This document shows positions 7,843 through 15,926 of a DNA stretch of 64,000 bases, one piece after another. A program made the position numbers and the translations under genes. Under the pieces are notes generated by a model. That model was not told where the DNA came from and ran no database searches. It was given only the letters and a program-made list of their open reading frames with translations. Source of the DNA: Actinocorallia herbida (GTDB lineage: Bacteria; Actinomycetota; Actinomycetes; Streptosporangiales; Streptosporangiaceae); NCBI RefSeq assembly GCF_003751225.1, contig NZ_RJKE01000001.1, forward strand, positions 2,480,001 through 2,544,000, in the 5' to 3' direction. Position 1 is the stretch's first letter; every line of letters starts with the position of its first letter.

Positions 7843-9158
7843 CCCTTGGTGAGCACGCCCTGGGCGTCGCCGATCTCCAGCAGGACCTCGGCCCGCAGGT
7901 CGAGGCTCCGGCCGGGCTCGATGTCCTGCCGGGAGCCGTCCGCGCGCCGGATCGTCCACGGGGCGGCGGTGAGGTTGCGCAGCCCGAACCGGCCGGGCAC
8001 CTGCGGGTGCTCGGCCACCTCGCCGATCGCTTCGGCGTAGCGGTGCCGGTCGGGCTCGCCGACCAGATGGTGCGGGTGCAGCCGCGCGTCGCGCTCCAGC
8101 ACGATCCGGCGGGTCACCCGAGGGGAGGGCGTCGTCAGCTCCAGCACCGGCGGGAGCACCAGGGCCTGTCCGCAGCCCCAGCACACCGCACCGGGGTCGG
8201 CCGGATCGTGCATGTTCTGCCGGGAGCACCCCAGGCAGAGGACGACGGAGTCGCGGGTCCGTGCCAGCGTGTCCCGCCACTCGGTCTCGGTGACCCGCGC
8301 GTCGGGTGATCTCAGGCCGACCGTGAACGCCTTCACGAACAGGTCGCGCAGATCGGCCGGCCACACCGGCCAGGTCGCCAGTACCGTGTCGTGGAACCCG
8401 GCGACCGGCCGGTTCGACTCGTCACGCGGATCGAAGACGAAGACCGGCTCGTCGCCGTACAGCCGCCTCTTGGCGTTCTCCTCGAAGCAGCGGATCGCGT
8501 ACTCCCGCGCGCCCTCCAGGGGGTGGTGGTTCATGAGGATGAGGAACAGCAGCACCGCGAGGGAGTGCAGGTCGGTCTGGGTGCGCGGGGCCGCCTCGCC
8601 CCGGATGAGCTCCGGCGCCATGAACTCCATGGTGCCGAGGACGCCGACGTCGGTGCCGTCCACGACGGCGTTGTCGTTGTCGCAGACCAGGACGTCGCCG
8701 GTGGCCGGATCGAAGAACACGTTGCCGTAGGAGATGTCGCGGTAGGCGACGCCTTGGGCGTGCAGGGCCCGGTAGGCCTCGACCAGGTGGACGCAGGCGG
8801 TCAGCAGCTCCCGGGGCTTGACGTTGAGGCGGCGCCGGAACAGGTCGGGGAGCCCGGCGAACCGGGCAGGGCGCAGGTCCATCAGGTAGCCGAACCCGCC
8901 CGTGCGGTCGGTCACGACCGCCTGCGGCCACAGGAACCTGTCGTCGTGGAAGCCGCGCCGCACGAGGTCACTGACGATGTGCAGCTGCTGCTCGGTCGCG
9001 GACTCCGGGTAGTACCACTTGAGCGCCTGGTCCCGGTCCTCGCAGCGCACCCGGTAGACCTCTCCCTGCCCGCCCGCGCCGAGATGGGACAGGATCTTCA
9101 GTTCGGTGCCTTCGGCGGTGTGGAGCCTGTCGCCTTCGCGCAGGGTGCCGGACATCAT
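7839..9158 (-). CDS. Ser/Thr protein kinase with C-terminal zinc ribbon (TerY-P-like kinase)
   Basis: A 439-residue cytoplasmic kinase. Glycine loop GAGGQGEVY lies near 27-35, the ATP-anchoring lysine at about 47 (ALKWY), the catalytic loop reads YRDISYGN near 139-146, and APE is near 181. The usual DFG is replaced by DND (about 160-162), which still offers the Mg-binding Asp. A C-x2-C...C-x2-C zinc ribbon lies near 308-329, then a beta-rich tail. This is the layout of kinases in TerY-P triads (vWA, PP2C, kinase), known near tellurite/stress and NTPase conflict systems. It is the last gene of the operon, and its start overlaps the phosphatase stop (ATGA). Confidence 0.88.
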   Translation of the reverse strand: MMSGTLREGDRLHTAEGTELKILSHLGAGGQGEVYRVRCEDRDQALKWYYPESATEQQLHIVSDLVRRGFHDDRFLWPQAVVTDRTGGFGYLMDLRPARFAGLPDLFRRRLNVKPRELLTACVHLVEAYRALHAQGVAYRDISYGNVFFDPATGDVLVCDNDNAVVDGTDVGVLGTMEFMAPELIRGEAAPRTQTDLHSLAVLLFLILMNHHPLEGAREYAIRCFEENAKRRLYGDEPVFVFDPRDESNRPVAGFHDTVLATWPVWPADLRDLFVKAFTVGLRSPDARVTETEWRDTLARTRDSVVLCLGCSRQNMHDPADPGAVCWGCGQALVLPPVLELTTPSPRVTRRIVLERDARLHPHHLVGEPDRHRYAEAIGEVAEHPQVPGRFGLRNLTAAPWTIRRADGSRQDIEPGRSLDLRAEVLLEIGDAQGVLTKG

Positions 9159-9946
9159 GTCTCCTTCGCTGTCATCGGGTGGGGCGTCCACTCCTCGTCG
9201 TCCTGCGGGGCGGCGCGCCAGGCGGCCAGCAGGGTGGTGTCGTCGCCGGAATAGGAGGCCGCGCGGTCCAGCCAGCCCGGCAGGTCTTGCTGGACCGGGT
9301 CCGCGCCCCGCTCGGCGAGCCGGTCCCGCAGGCCCGAGACGAACGCGCCGAAGCCCGCCGGGTCGGCGAAGCTGTTCGACAGCCCGTCGGTGGACAGCGT
9401 GACGAGGCCGGGCCTGCGGTGCGGCTCCCACCAGATCCGGGCGAGGTGGCGGGCGTTCGCGCTGCACAGCGAGTCGGTCTCGTCGCCGAACGCCGCGGTC
9501 TCGGCGCGCAGCGGCATGTGGACCTCGCCGTCGATGACGACGCAGAGGTCGCCGTCGCCGATCTGGCAGGCGAGGGTGGCGTGCGGGGCGAGGACGCCGC
9601 CGATGAGCGTGGTTCCGTACAGCTCCAGGTCGGGCTGGCGCAGCGGCGGCTCGCGGTGGTGATGCTGGGCGACGAGCTCGTTCCAGCGGTGGACGACCAG
9701 TGCGCCGAGCTCGCGCCTGGCCCACCGGGCGGTGATCTCAGGGGCCTGGTCCACCACCTCCAGGAAGGCGTCCACGGCGAGGCGCGCGCCGATGTGGCTG
9801 TACCGGTGGGCGCGGGCGCCGTGCCCGTCGGCGACCGCCAGGACGAGCACGTCTCCGTCCCGCCGCCTGAATTTCATCCGGTCCTGGCAGAGTTGTTTGC
9901 GGGGGCCCTGAACGGAGCCGTGCAGGACCTCCCAGGAGGACGTCAC
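9155..9946 (-). CDS. PP2C-family protein phosphatase
   Basis: A 263-residue metal-dependent phosphatase. The metal-binding motifs are visible: an early QDR, VADGHG near 38-43, GDGDL mid-protein, STDGL and SGDDTT late. The GTG start overlaps the stop of the vWA gene (GTGA). In TerY-P triads this enzyme reverses the phosphorylation made by the partner kinase, probably on the vWA protein or on associated GTPases. That target is inferred from gene order. Confidence 0.88.
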   Translation of the reverse strand: MTSSWEVLHGSVQGPRKQLCQDRMKFRRRDGDVLVLAVADGHGARAHRYSHIGARLAVDAFLEVVDQAPEITARWARRELGALVVHRWNELVAQHHHREPPLRQPDLELYGTTLIGGVLAPHATLACQIGDGDLCVVIDGEVHMPLRAETAAFGDETDSLCSANARHLARIWWEPHRRPGLVTLSTDGLSNSFADPAGFGAFVSGLRDRLAERGADPVQQDLPGWLDRAASYSGDDTTLLAAWRAAPQDDEEWTPHPMTAKET

Positions 9947-10623
9947 CAGACGTCGGAGTCGTCGTCGAGCGGGGCCATCTGCGGCAGGCTCCGGGCGGCG
10001 GCCGGATTGCCCTGCGCCGGCATGGACGCGGACTTGACGACCGCGGTCGAGGCCCACCGGATGGCGGCGGCGAGCTGTTTGGGGCTGTTGGCCTCGAACG
10101 GTTCGAGTTCGGGGTTGCCCAGGAACCGTCGCAGGACACCGCGGTCGCAGTCCCGGCCGATGGAGATGGCGACGCGTACCGCGCGCTTGCCCCACGGGGT
10201 GGCGTCCACGGCGTCCAGGCCGGACTGCCAGTCGTCGGTCGGCTGGCCGTCGGAGACCAGCGCGAGAACGGGTTTCATGGCCCGCTGCGGCATGGGCGGC
10301 GTGTTCAGCTCGGCGGCCACCAGCCGGAGCGCATCGCCCAGATCGGTGGTGCCGCCCGCGCTGACGTCCGGCCACTGGAAGTCCGAGACCAGGGTCGGCC
10401 GCGGCACGTGCCAGCGGGCGCCGCTGGCGAAGGTCACGGCGCGCACGAGGAGCTGGGCCGAGGCGTTGTCGTCGGCGACCCTGCGCATCTCCGGGAGGGC
10501 CTCGCGGACGGCGAAGTTCAGCTGCTGGATCTTGCCGTCCACGGCCATCGAGCCGGAGGCGTCGATCAGCCAGAAGAAGTGGACGGGCCGGTGAGCCATC
10601 TCACCGCCGGGCATGTCGGTCAT
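9943..10623 (-). CDS. TerY-like von Willebrand factor A domain protein
   Basis: A 226-residue protein that is almost entirely a vWA domain with a complete MIDAS site: DASGS at about 21-25, Thr in GGTTDLGD near 91-97, and Asp in LVSDGQPTD near 125. Opening with VHFFWLIDASGSM recalls TerY proteins, which act as metal-dependent protein-binding scaffolds. About 45 C-terminal residues look disordered. A perfect AGGAGG lies 7 bases before ATG 10623 and overlaps the stop of the upstream small membrane peptide gene. Overlap with the phosphatase gene shows tight coupling. Confidence 0.9.
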   Translation of the reverse strand: MTDMPGGEMAHRPVHFFWLIDASGSMAVDGKIQQLNFAVREALPEMRRVADDNASAQLLVRAVTFASGARWHVPRPTLVSDFQWPDVSAGGTTDLGDALRLVAAELNTPPMPQRAMKPVLALVSDGQPTDDWQSGLDAVDATPWGKRAVRVAISIGRDCDRGVLRRFLGNPELEPFEANSPKQLAAAIRWASTAVVKSASMPAQGNPAAARSLPQMAPLDDDSDVW

Positions 10624-10634
10624 CTTTCGGCCTC

Positions 10635-10760
10635 CTAAGAGGGAAGGAATCCGGCCAGGAACATCGCCAGGAGGGTCCCCGGGACGGCCAGGATCGAGAG
10701 GACGAGCAGAGAGAATGCGAATAGCCGATGCCTCCGTACATGATCGGGTATGGGGGGCAT
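10635..10760 (-). CDS. 41-residue single-pass membrane peptide
   Basis: A short frame in the 155-base gap between the membrane GTPase and vWA genes. ATG at 10760 is preceded by AAAGGAGAAGAGG. It ends with TAG at 10635, which lies inside the vWA Shine-Dalgarno sequence. About ten polar residues (PDHVRRHR) precede a 26-residue hydrophobic helix containing FSLLVLSILAVPGTLLA. The spacing, ribosome-binding site and stop overlap argue for a real translationally coupled gene. It may assist membrane insertion or regulation of the neighbouring membrane GTPase. No family is recognised. Confidence 0.6.
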   Translation of the reverse strand: MPPIPDHVRRHRLFAFSLLVLSILAVPGTLLAMFLAGFLPS

Positions 10761-10778
10761 CTTCCTCTTCTCCTTTGC

Positions 10779-12407
10779 TCAGTGCGCCGCACTTCGGATC
10801 GTGCGGCGCGGCCGGAACAGCAGCCACAGCAGGGGTTCGGCCAAGACGGCCCGCTGCGCCGTGGACGCCGTGCTCCGCACGCCCTCCACGGCGCTGACCG
10901 ACCAGTAGGAGGCGTCGAGGAACTGCTGCTCCAGGGAGCGCACCGCGTTTCCCAGCTCCAGCGGACCGCTGAGCCACGCGCTGACCGCCTCGCCGTGCGG
11001 CTCCGCGGGGCCCTCGATCCCGCGCAGCCGGTCGACCGCGTCGGACTTCGTCGCCACGATCGCCGCGCGGGTCCCGGACCCGAGCAGGTCGGCGCGCACC
11101 ACCCGCAGTTCCTCGGCGACCCGGTCATAGGTCTGCGCGAACTCCTCGCTCGCGGGCCTGGCCTCGGCCACGAGCCGGGAGTCCTCCGGGCCGAGCCGCC
11201 GCATGGGCGGCGCCGTCATCGGGTCGACCACGAACAGCACGCCTTCGCTGAAGGACAGGTACTGCTGCTCGCGCACCGAGTCCGCGGCATGGTAGACCTC
11301 GCCGCGCGGATCGTAGAGGTAGACCATGCGCCTGCCGCGCCGCTTGCCGGGACGGGCCAGGGTGAACAGGAACGCCCGGGGGAGGTGCACCGCGGTCTTC
11401 TGCAACGGCTGATCGGCGAGCAGCTCCTTCTTGGCGTCCTCGAACTCCCGGCGCGAGTCCGCCGAGGAGAACTCCAGCAGCAGCTCGCCGCGGTCCGCCA
11501 TCCACTCGAGGCTGACCATCATGGCCATCAGCAGCGTCGTCTTGCCCGCGGAGGCGCCGCCGACCAGGGGCACATGGACCGTCCGCGCCGATCCGAGGCC
11601 GTGCGGCAGCGGCCTGCCGCACTCGGTACAGAACGCCGCGAACCGGTGCAGCCGCAAAAGCAGCACGGTCGGCAGCCGCTCCCCGCACTCGCAGATCCGG
11701 ACGAAGACCCCATGTCGGCCCGGCCGCAGGGACCTGTGCAGGTGCCCGCTGCCCGGACCGCCACAGCGGTAGTGCGGCAGCTCGATCCGGTGGTAACAGC
11801 CCGGGTAGGGGCAGCGCATGAAGATCCGCAGGAAGCCGAGCCGGAGCGCGTCGAGGCCGCGCAGGGTGAGCGCGGTCGCACCGAGGAGCCCGGACACGAG
11901 CAGCAGCAGCACGCCGTGCAGGGCCGCGCTCACGACCAGCAGCAGCGTTCCGACGGCCACCCCGAGCCCCCAGGCGGTGAACGAGGCGAGCCCGAAACCG
12001 AAGGTGAACGGGAGGAGGACGATGTCGATCCTCGGCAGGCGGGGATGGCGGCCGGTCATCAGCCAGATCGCGATGCCCAGCGACAGCGGGTCGCGCGCGA
12101 CCGCCGCGAGGTCCGAGGAGCTCTCCCGCACCACTTCGACGAGGTCATGGAGGTGCTGCCGGCGGTAGTAGCTCTCGTACGCGGGCTCCTCGCCCGGTCG
12201 GGGGTCGAGGACCAGGGGATCCGTGGCGTCGCGGGCGAGCAGGACCCGGGCTGCGGCGCGCACGTGGGCCGCCAGCATGACCACGACGAGTGCGAGCCCC
12301 CCGGCGAGCACGATGAACGGCCACAGGAACGCCCCCAGAAGCCAATAGAGGAAGGCCAGCGCCGCGAGGTAGAGGACGAATCCGAGGAGCACGAGGCATC
12401 CGGCCAT
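10779..12407 (-). CDS. Membrane-anchored TRAFAC-type GTPase with zinc-ribbon linker
   Basis: 542 residues. Two N-terminal transmembrane helices (about 4-24 and 26-47), a soluble segment, two more hydrophobic spans (about 128-150 and 152-182), then Cys-rich zinc-ribbon segments (CPYPGC near 199, CECGERL near 239, CTECGRPL near 260). A P-loop GTPase domain follows with Walker A GGASAGKT at 283-290, DPRGE near 366-370 in the G3 position and TKSD near 453 as G4. It ends with EPLLWLLFRP. It resembles the double-GTPase components of GAP1-type conflict systems. The start overlaps the GAP1 stop (TGATG). Confidence 0.85.
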   Translation of the reverse strand: MAGCLVLLGFVLYLAALAFLYWLLGAFLWPFIVLAGGLALVVVMLAAHVRAAARVLLARDATDPLVLDPRPGEEPAYESYYRRQHLHDLVEVVRESSSDLAAVARDPLSLGIAIWLMTGRHPRLPRIDIVLLPFTFGFGLASFTAWGLGVAVGTLLLVVSAALHGVLLLLVSGLLGATALTLRGLDALRLGFLRIFMRCPYPGCYHRIELPHYRCGGPGSGHLHRSLRPGRHGVFVRICECGERLPTVLLLRLHRFAAFCTECGRPLPHGLGSARTVHVPLVGGASAGKTTLLMAMMVSLEWMADRGELLLEFSSADSRREFEDAKKELLADQPLQKTAVHLPRAFLFTLARPGKRRGRRMVYLYDPRGEVYHAADSVREQQYLSFSEGVLFVVDPMTAPPMRRLGPEDSRLVAEARPASEEFAQTYDRVAEELRVVRADLLGSGTRAAIVATKSDAVDRLRGIEGPAEPHGEAVSAWLSGPLELGNAVRSLEQQFLDASYWSVSAVEGVRSTASTAQRAVLAEPLLWLLFRPRRTIRSAAH

Positions 12408-14743
12408 CACGGCCCCCGGAAGATGAGCTTCGGCAAGGTCAGCCGGAACCTGCGCCTCGGGTGCTGGTCGAGGAACTGACGGAACTCCGCCTCCCACTTC
12501 GGCTCCAGCGCCGCCACCCGCGCCAGCGCGTCGCGCCGGGCCCGATCGCCCGGCCGCGCCGCGGCGGGGGTGAGGACGTCGGCGTAGAGCCGCCGGGCGG
12601 TCCGCAGCCACACCGCGTTGCCGGGCACCGTCTGCCACAGCAGGAAGCAGTGCGCGAGGAGATCCGGAGACCGGGCGGCCAGCTTCGGGGGGAACTCCTT
12701 TACGGCGCCCAGCGCGTAGAGGTGCAGGAGCCGTCCGTCGCCCAGCCGGGCCAGTTCCGCGGTCTCCTGCCGCACCGCCGGGTAGTCGGCCCTGATCCGG
12801 TCCATGCTGGTCAGCCGGGCGACGACCCTGCGGCGGACCGCCTCGGTCAGCGTTCCGGGCGCCATCTCGGCGAGCAGGGAGACCGCCTCGCCGACCTGTC
12901 CGGGCAGCGCCGCCGCCGGACGTCGCGCGAACCCGTCGGCCAGTTCGATGAGCTCGAACTCCCGGAGCACGTCCGGTTCCAGCAGGTCGCCCGCGCGCTC
13001 CCGCAGGTGGCGGGCCACGTGCGCCACGCCCTCCGCGAACGGGTCCTGCGCGCGCAGCGCGCGCATCGCGAGATCGACGCTCAGGGCGTCGACACCGGTG
13101 GCCAGCACCGCTTGGACGTCGACCAGACGCGCGACCCGGTCGGGCCAGATCAGCTCGATGGCGTAGGCGCGTTGTTCGGGGCCGTTGCCGAGGACCGCGG
13201 TGATCCGCCGGAACGCGTCGGCGGGGCCGCGTCCCGCGGCGGCCTCGGCGAGGGCGCGCAGATGCGGTCGGCCGCTGACGTCCAGTGCCGGCGGCCACGA
13301 CGGCGAGCGCAGCAGCCTCAGCACCGGGACGGGATCCGACGACGCGAGCCGCTCCAGTTCGCCCCCCACGTCATGATGGAGAGCGGGTTCGGCCAGGAGC
13401 AGCGCCCAGGCCGCGGGGTCGTCGGCCACCAGCGGCGGCAGCAGGGCGGCGGCAGCCTGCGGGGCGTGCCCCGCCAGGGCGGCGAGCCCGATGAGCGGGA
13501 TCAGGTCGTCGCGTGGCGGATCGGCGGCCAGTACCCGGGCGATCTCGGCGCGGGCGGCCTCGGAGAACAGGCCGGGGACGGCCCTGGCCCGGATCCGGGC
13601 CAGGGCGTCCAGGCCCGCGCCGCCCGCCAGCACCGCGTCTCGCACGACCTCGGCATGAGCCCGGTCGAGGTCCTCCCGGTCGAGGAACCCGCAGGCCCGC
13701 CCGAGGAGCGCGGCCCGGTCGGGTGCCTCTTTCTCGGCGATCAGGCGCGCGGCGAAGCGGTCCCAGAACTCCGGGCCGAGGCCGCCGGTCCGGGTCTCCG
13801 CCCAGGCGACCGCGGAAGCGAGGGTCCCGTGCGGCACCGGGATCCCGATGCCGAGGGCCGTTCCCGCGAGGCGCCCGCCCTGACGCTCCTCCCAGTCCTT
13901 CCAGCCTTCTCCGTCGGCGTCCGGCGGGCCGTCGGCGTCCTGGAAGACGCCGAGTTCGCCCGCCCGCCAGAGGGCCGCTGCGGCTTCGCCCCACACCGAC
14001 GGCTCCGGCGGGCTGCACTGGCGGGAGTCGCTCAGGTGATGGACGCGGTACTGGTGCAGCATCTCCGCGTCCCCGAACGAGAACTCGCCGTCCGGGCAGG
14101 TGCCGATGATGTGGAAGTTCGCCGTGTACGGGCGGCGCGTGTAGGTGGTGAAGGTCAGTCCGCGCGCGTGGCCGTAGGGCAGGGTCCGGCAGATCACGGC
14201 GAGCAACAGGGCGACTTCGTCGGCCTCGGCGACCAGGATGATCTGCCGCCCTCCACCGGGCGCGAACAGGCGCAGCGCGTCCGACAGCAGCCCGGCCAGA
14301 CCCGGGTAGGAGTTCGCGTGCCGCAGCAGCGTCGCGTCGTCCGGGACGAGGTGGGCCGAGATCCGGCCGCCGACCGTCCCCCATCCGGGAGAACCCCAGG
14401 TATGGATGGGCAGCCCGCCCAGCCCGACGTCGAGGGAAGCGGGCGTCTGGAAGGAGTGCGCATAGAAATTTCCGAACCGCCCCGAATAGTCCTGTCCGAT
14501 ATAGCGGACGTGGCTCAGGACCGAGGTGCCGTCCGGGAAGACCGCGTGGCTCAGCGCGATGGGGAAGGCGCCGATTTCCTCGGCCGTCGGGTGCGGTGGC
14601 GCGGACCGGGGCGGCTCGTAGGCGACGAGCGCCTCGATCTGCCTGCGCAGCGCCGGGTCCGGGTACCGGGGCGCGACGGTGAACTGGAACCCCGGGACGC
14701 CTCCCCGATCGCCGATGACCGAGGTGTAGTGCCATTCGTCCAC
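12407..14743 (-). CDS. GTPase-associated protein 1 (GAP1)-like protein
   Basis: 778 residues. The N-terminal third (WHYTSVIGD, GFQFTVAPRYPDP, then HVRYIGQDYSGRFGNFYAHS and later TFTTYTRRPY) matches my recollection of the GAP1 N-terminal type-2 domain, which is encoded beside conflict-system GTPases. The middle and C-terminal parts are alpha-helical and repetitive. A GTG start at 14743 is chosen because it overlaps the TAG of the upstream GTPase gene and begins right at the conserved domain. The frame stays open much further upstream, but that extension is antisense-type noise over the GTPase gene. Role inferred: sensor, adaptor or regulator of the two GTPases. Confidence 0.82.
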   Translation of the reverse strand: MDEWHYTSVIGDRGGVPGFQFTVAPRYPDPALRRQIEALVAYEPPRSAPPHPTAEEIGAFPIALSHAVFPDGTSVLSHVRYIGQDYSGRFGNFYAHSFQTPASLDVGLGGLPIHTWGSPGWGTVGGRISAHLVPDDATLLRHANSYPGLAGLLSDALRLFAPGGGRQIILVAEADEVALLLAVICRTLPYGHARGLTFTTYTRRPYTANFHIIGTCPDGEFSFGDAEMLHQYRVHHLSDSRQCSPPEPSVWGEAAAALWRAGELGVFQDADGPPDADGEGWKDWEERQGGRLAGTALGIGIPVPHGTLASAVAWAETRTGGLGPEFWDRFAARLIAEKEAPDRAALLGRACGFLDREDLDRAHAEVVRDAVLAGGAGLDALARIRARAVPGLFSEAARAEIARVLAADPPRDDLIPLIGLAALAGHAPQAAAALLPPLVADDPAAWALLLAEPALHHDVGGELERLASSDPVPVLRLLRSPSWPPALDVSGRPHLRALAEAAAGRGPADAFRRITAVLGNGPEQRAYAIELIWPDRVARLVDVQAVLATGVDALSVDLAMRALRAQDPFAEGVAHVARHLRERAGDLLEPDVLREFELIELADGFARRPAAALPGQVGEAVSLLAEMAPGTLTEAVRRRVVARLTSMDRIRADYPAVRQETAELARLGDGRLLHLYALGAVKEFPPKLAARSPDLLAHCFLLWQTVPGNAVWLRTARRLYADVLTPAAARPGDRARRDALARVAALEPKWEAEFRQFLDQHPRRRFRLTLPKLIFRGP

Positions 14744-15924
14744 TAGGTTCCGCCTTTCACGGGGACGAGGCCGAACCTGCTGAGCAGCCACAGCACCGGG
14801 TCCTCGACCCGGACGGGCTGGACGCCGCCGCGCGGCACCCGGCCGGGGCCCTCCGGCTCGCCGCCGAGAGCCGACAGGCTGAAGTAGGCGCTGTCGGCGA
14901 AGTCCACGTCCACCTGGCGCTCCAGGACGCCCGAGTCCCACCCGGTGAGCAGCGCCCGGGACACCGCGTCGACGTCGCGCAGGTCCGCGGCCTCGAGATG
15001 GCCGGCCCGGACGGGGCTCTGGCGCAGCGGCGAGTGGAAGTCGAGCAACGGATCGAGGACGTCGGACTTGGTGAGGACGACGGCGAGCGGGGTCCGGATC
15101 GGCTTGTGCGCCGGGACTCCCCGGGCCTCCCTGATCTGCTGGGCGACGATCTCCACCATCCGCGACGCCTCGGTACCGTGCGCGCGGCCCGGCCGCAGAT
15201 GGCCGTCCACCAGGTCGGCGACCTCGGCGTGCTGAAGCGGGTCCACCAGCAGGATGATCCCGTCGGCCTGCACGAGGTAGGGGACGTGCCGCGCCGTGCT
15301 CTCCTCCGACTGCAGGTCCTCGCCCGCCGTGTCGAAGAAGACGAGCGAGCTGGACACCTTCCGGAGCCGCCGGAACCGGCGGCGCCGCGGCACGGTGAAC
15401 CGGTAGAGCAGCGGATGGATGTCGAGGGCGCCCGGCCGGGTCGTCTCCGGCAGGACTCCCTGCTCGTAGATCCGGCGTTCCTGCTCGGCCCGGCGGCTCT
15501 CGGTCCTGTCGTCCATGACGTTGACCGCGGCCCCGAACTGGGCGCCGACCCTGCCCCGCAGCTCGCGCACCAGGACCGTGGTGTAGGTGCTCTTCCCGGA
15601 GCTCTTCGGGCCGACCAGCGCGATGATCCGGCTGTTGCTGTACCCGCCGGGAAGGTCGTTGTGGCATTCGGGGCAGAGCCGCTTGCTCGACGGCACCCCG
15701 CAGTCCGGGCAGCTCGCCCGCGGGGCCGACCCACGCGGAGTGAACACGGGCCCCTTGAGGACGGGGCGCTGTGAGTCCCGCCCGAGGAACGCCGACAGCG
15801 GCTCGTCGGGGACGGACCGGCAGACGGTCCCGGCCCGGCCGCCCGTGGTGCTCTGCAGGCACCGGAACGGCAGGTCCCGGGTCCGCGCGGGCTCGAAGCA
15901 GTAGGGACAGACGATGCGTGCCAT
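14743..15924 (-). CDS. Soluble zinc-ribbon TRAFAC GTPase (double-GTPase-2-like)
   Basis: 393 residues. It has N-terminal zinc-binding cysteines (CPYC near 6-9, CPDC near 72-75, CPEC near 84-87) followed by a GTPase domain: Walker A GPKSSGKS at 105-112, DTAGED near 198-203 (G3) and TKSD near 285 (G4). It ends with DPVLWLLSRFGL, echoing the terminus of the membrane GTPase. No transmembrane segment. The two GTPases flank the GAP1 gene with one-base overlaps and look like a functional pair. ATG 15924 follows the Fn3-protein stop by 2 bases. Confidence 0.87.
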   Translation of the reverse strand: MARIVCPYCFEPARTRDLPFRCLQSTTGGRAGTVCRSVPDEPLSAFLGRDSQRPVLKGPVFTPRGSAPRASCPDCGVPSSKRLCPECHNDLPGGYSNSRIIALVGPKSSGKSTYTTVLVRELRGRVGAQFGAAVNVMDDRTESRRAEQERRIYEQGVLPETTRPGALDIHPLLYRFTVPRRRRFRRLRKVSSSLVFFDTAGEDLQSEESTARHVPYLVQADGIILLVDPLQHAEVADLVDGHLRPGRAHGTEASRMVEIVAQQIREARGVPAHKPIRTPLAVVLTKSDVLDPLLDFHSPLRQSPVRAGHLEAADLRDVDAVSRALLTGWDSGVLERQVDVDFADSAYFSLSALGGEPEGPGRVPRGGVQPVRVEDPVLWLLSRFGLVPVKGGT

Positions 15925-15926
15925 GC

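Noticed and set aside
7504-9946. Island as a plain tellurite-resistance (ter) operon
   Set aside because: Only the TerY-P triad is present; TerB, TerC, TerD and TerZ proteins are absent, and the partners are GTPases and GAP1.
12407-15862. An open minus-strand frame of about 1150 codons covering both GAP1 and the soluble GTPase gene
   Set aside because: Only the part from GTG 14743 has domain content. The upstream part overlaps the zinc-ribbon GTPase in another frame and is Arg/Pro/Gly-rich, a GC-composition shadow.
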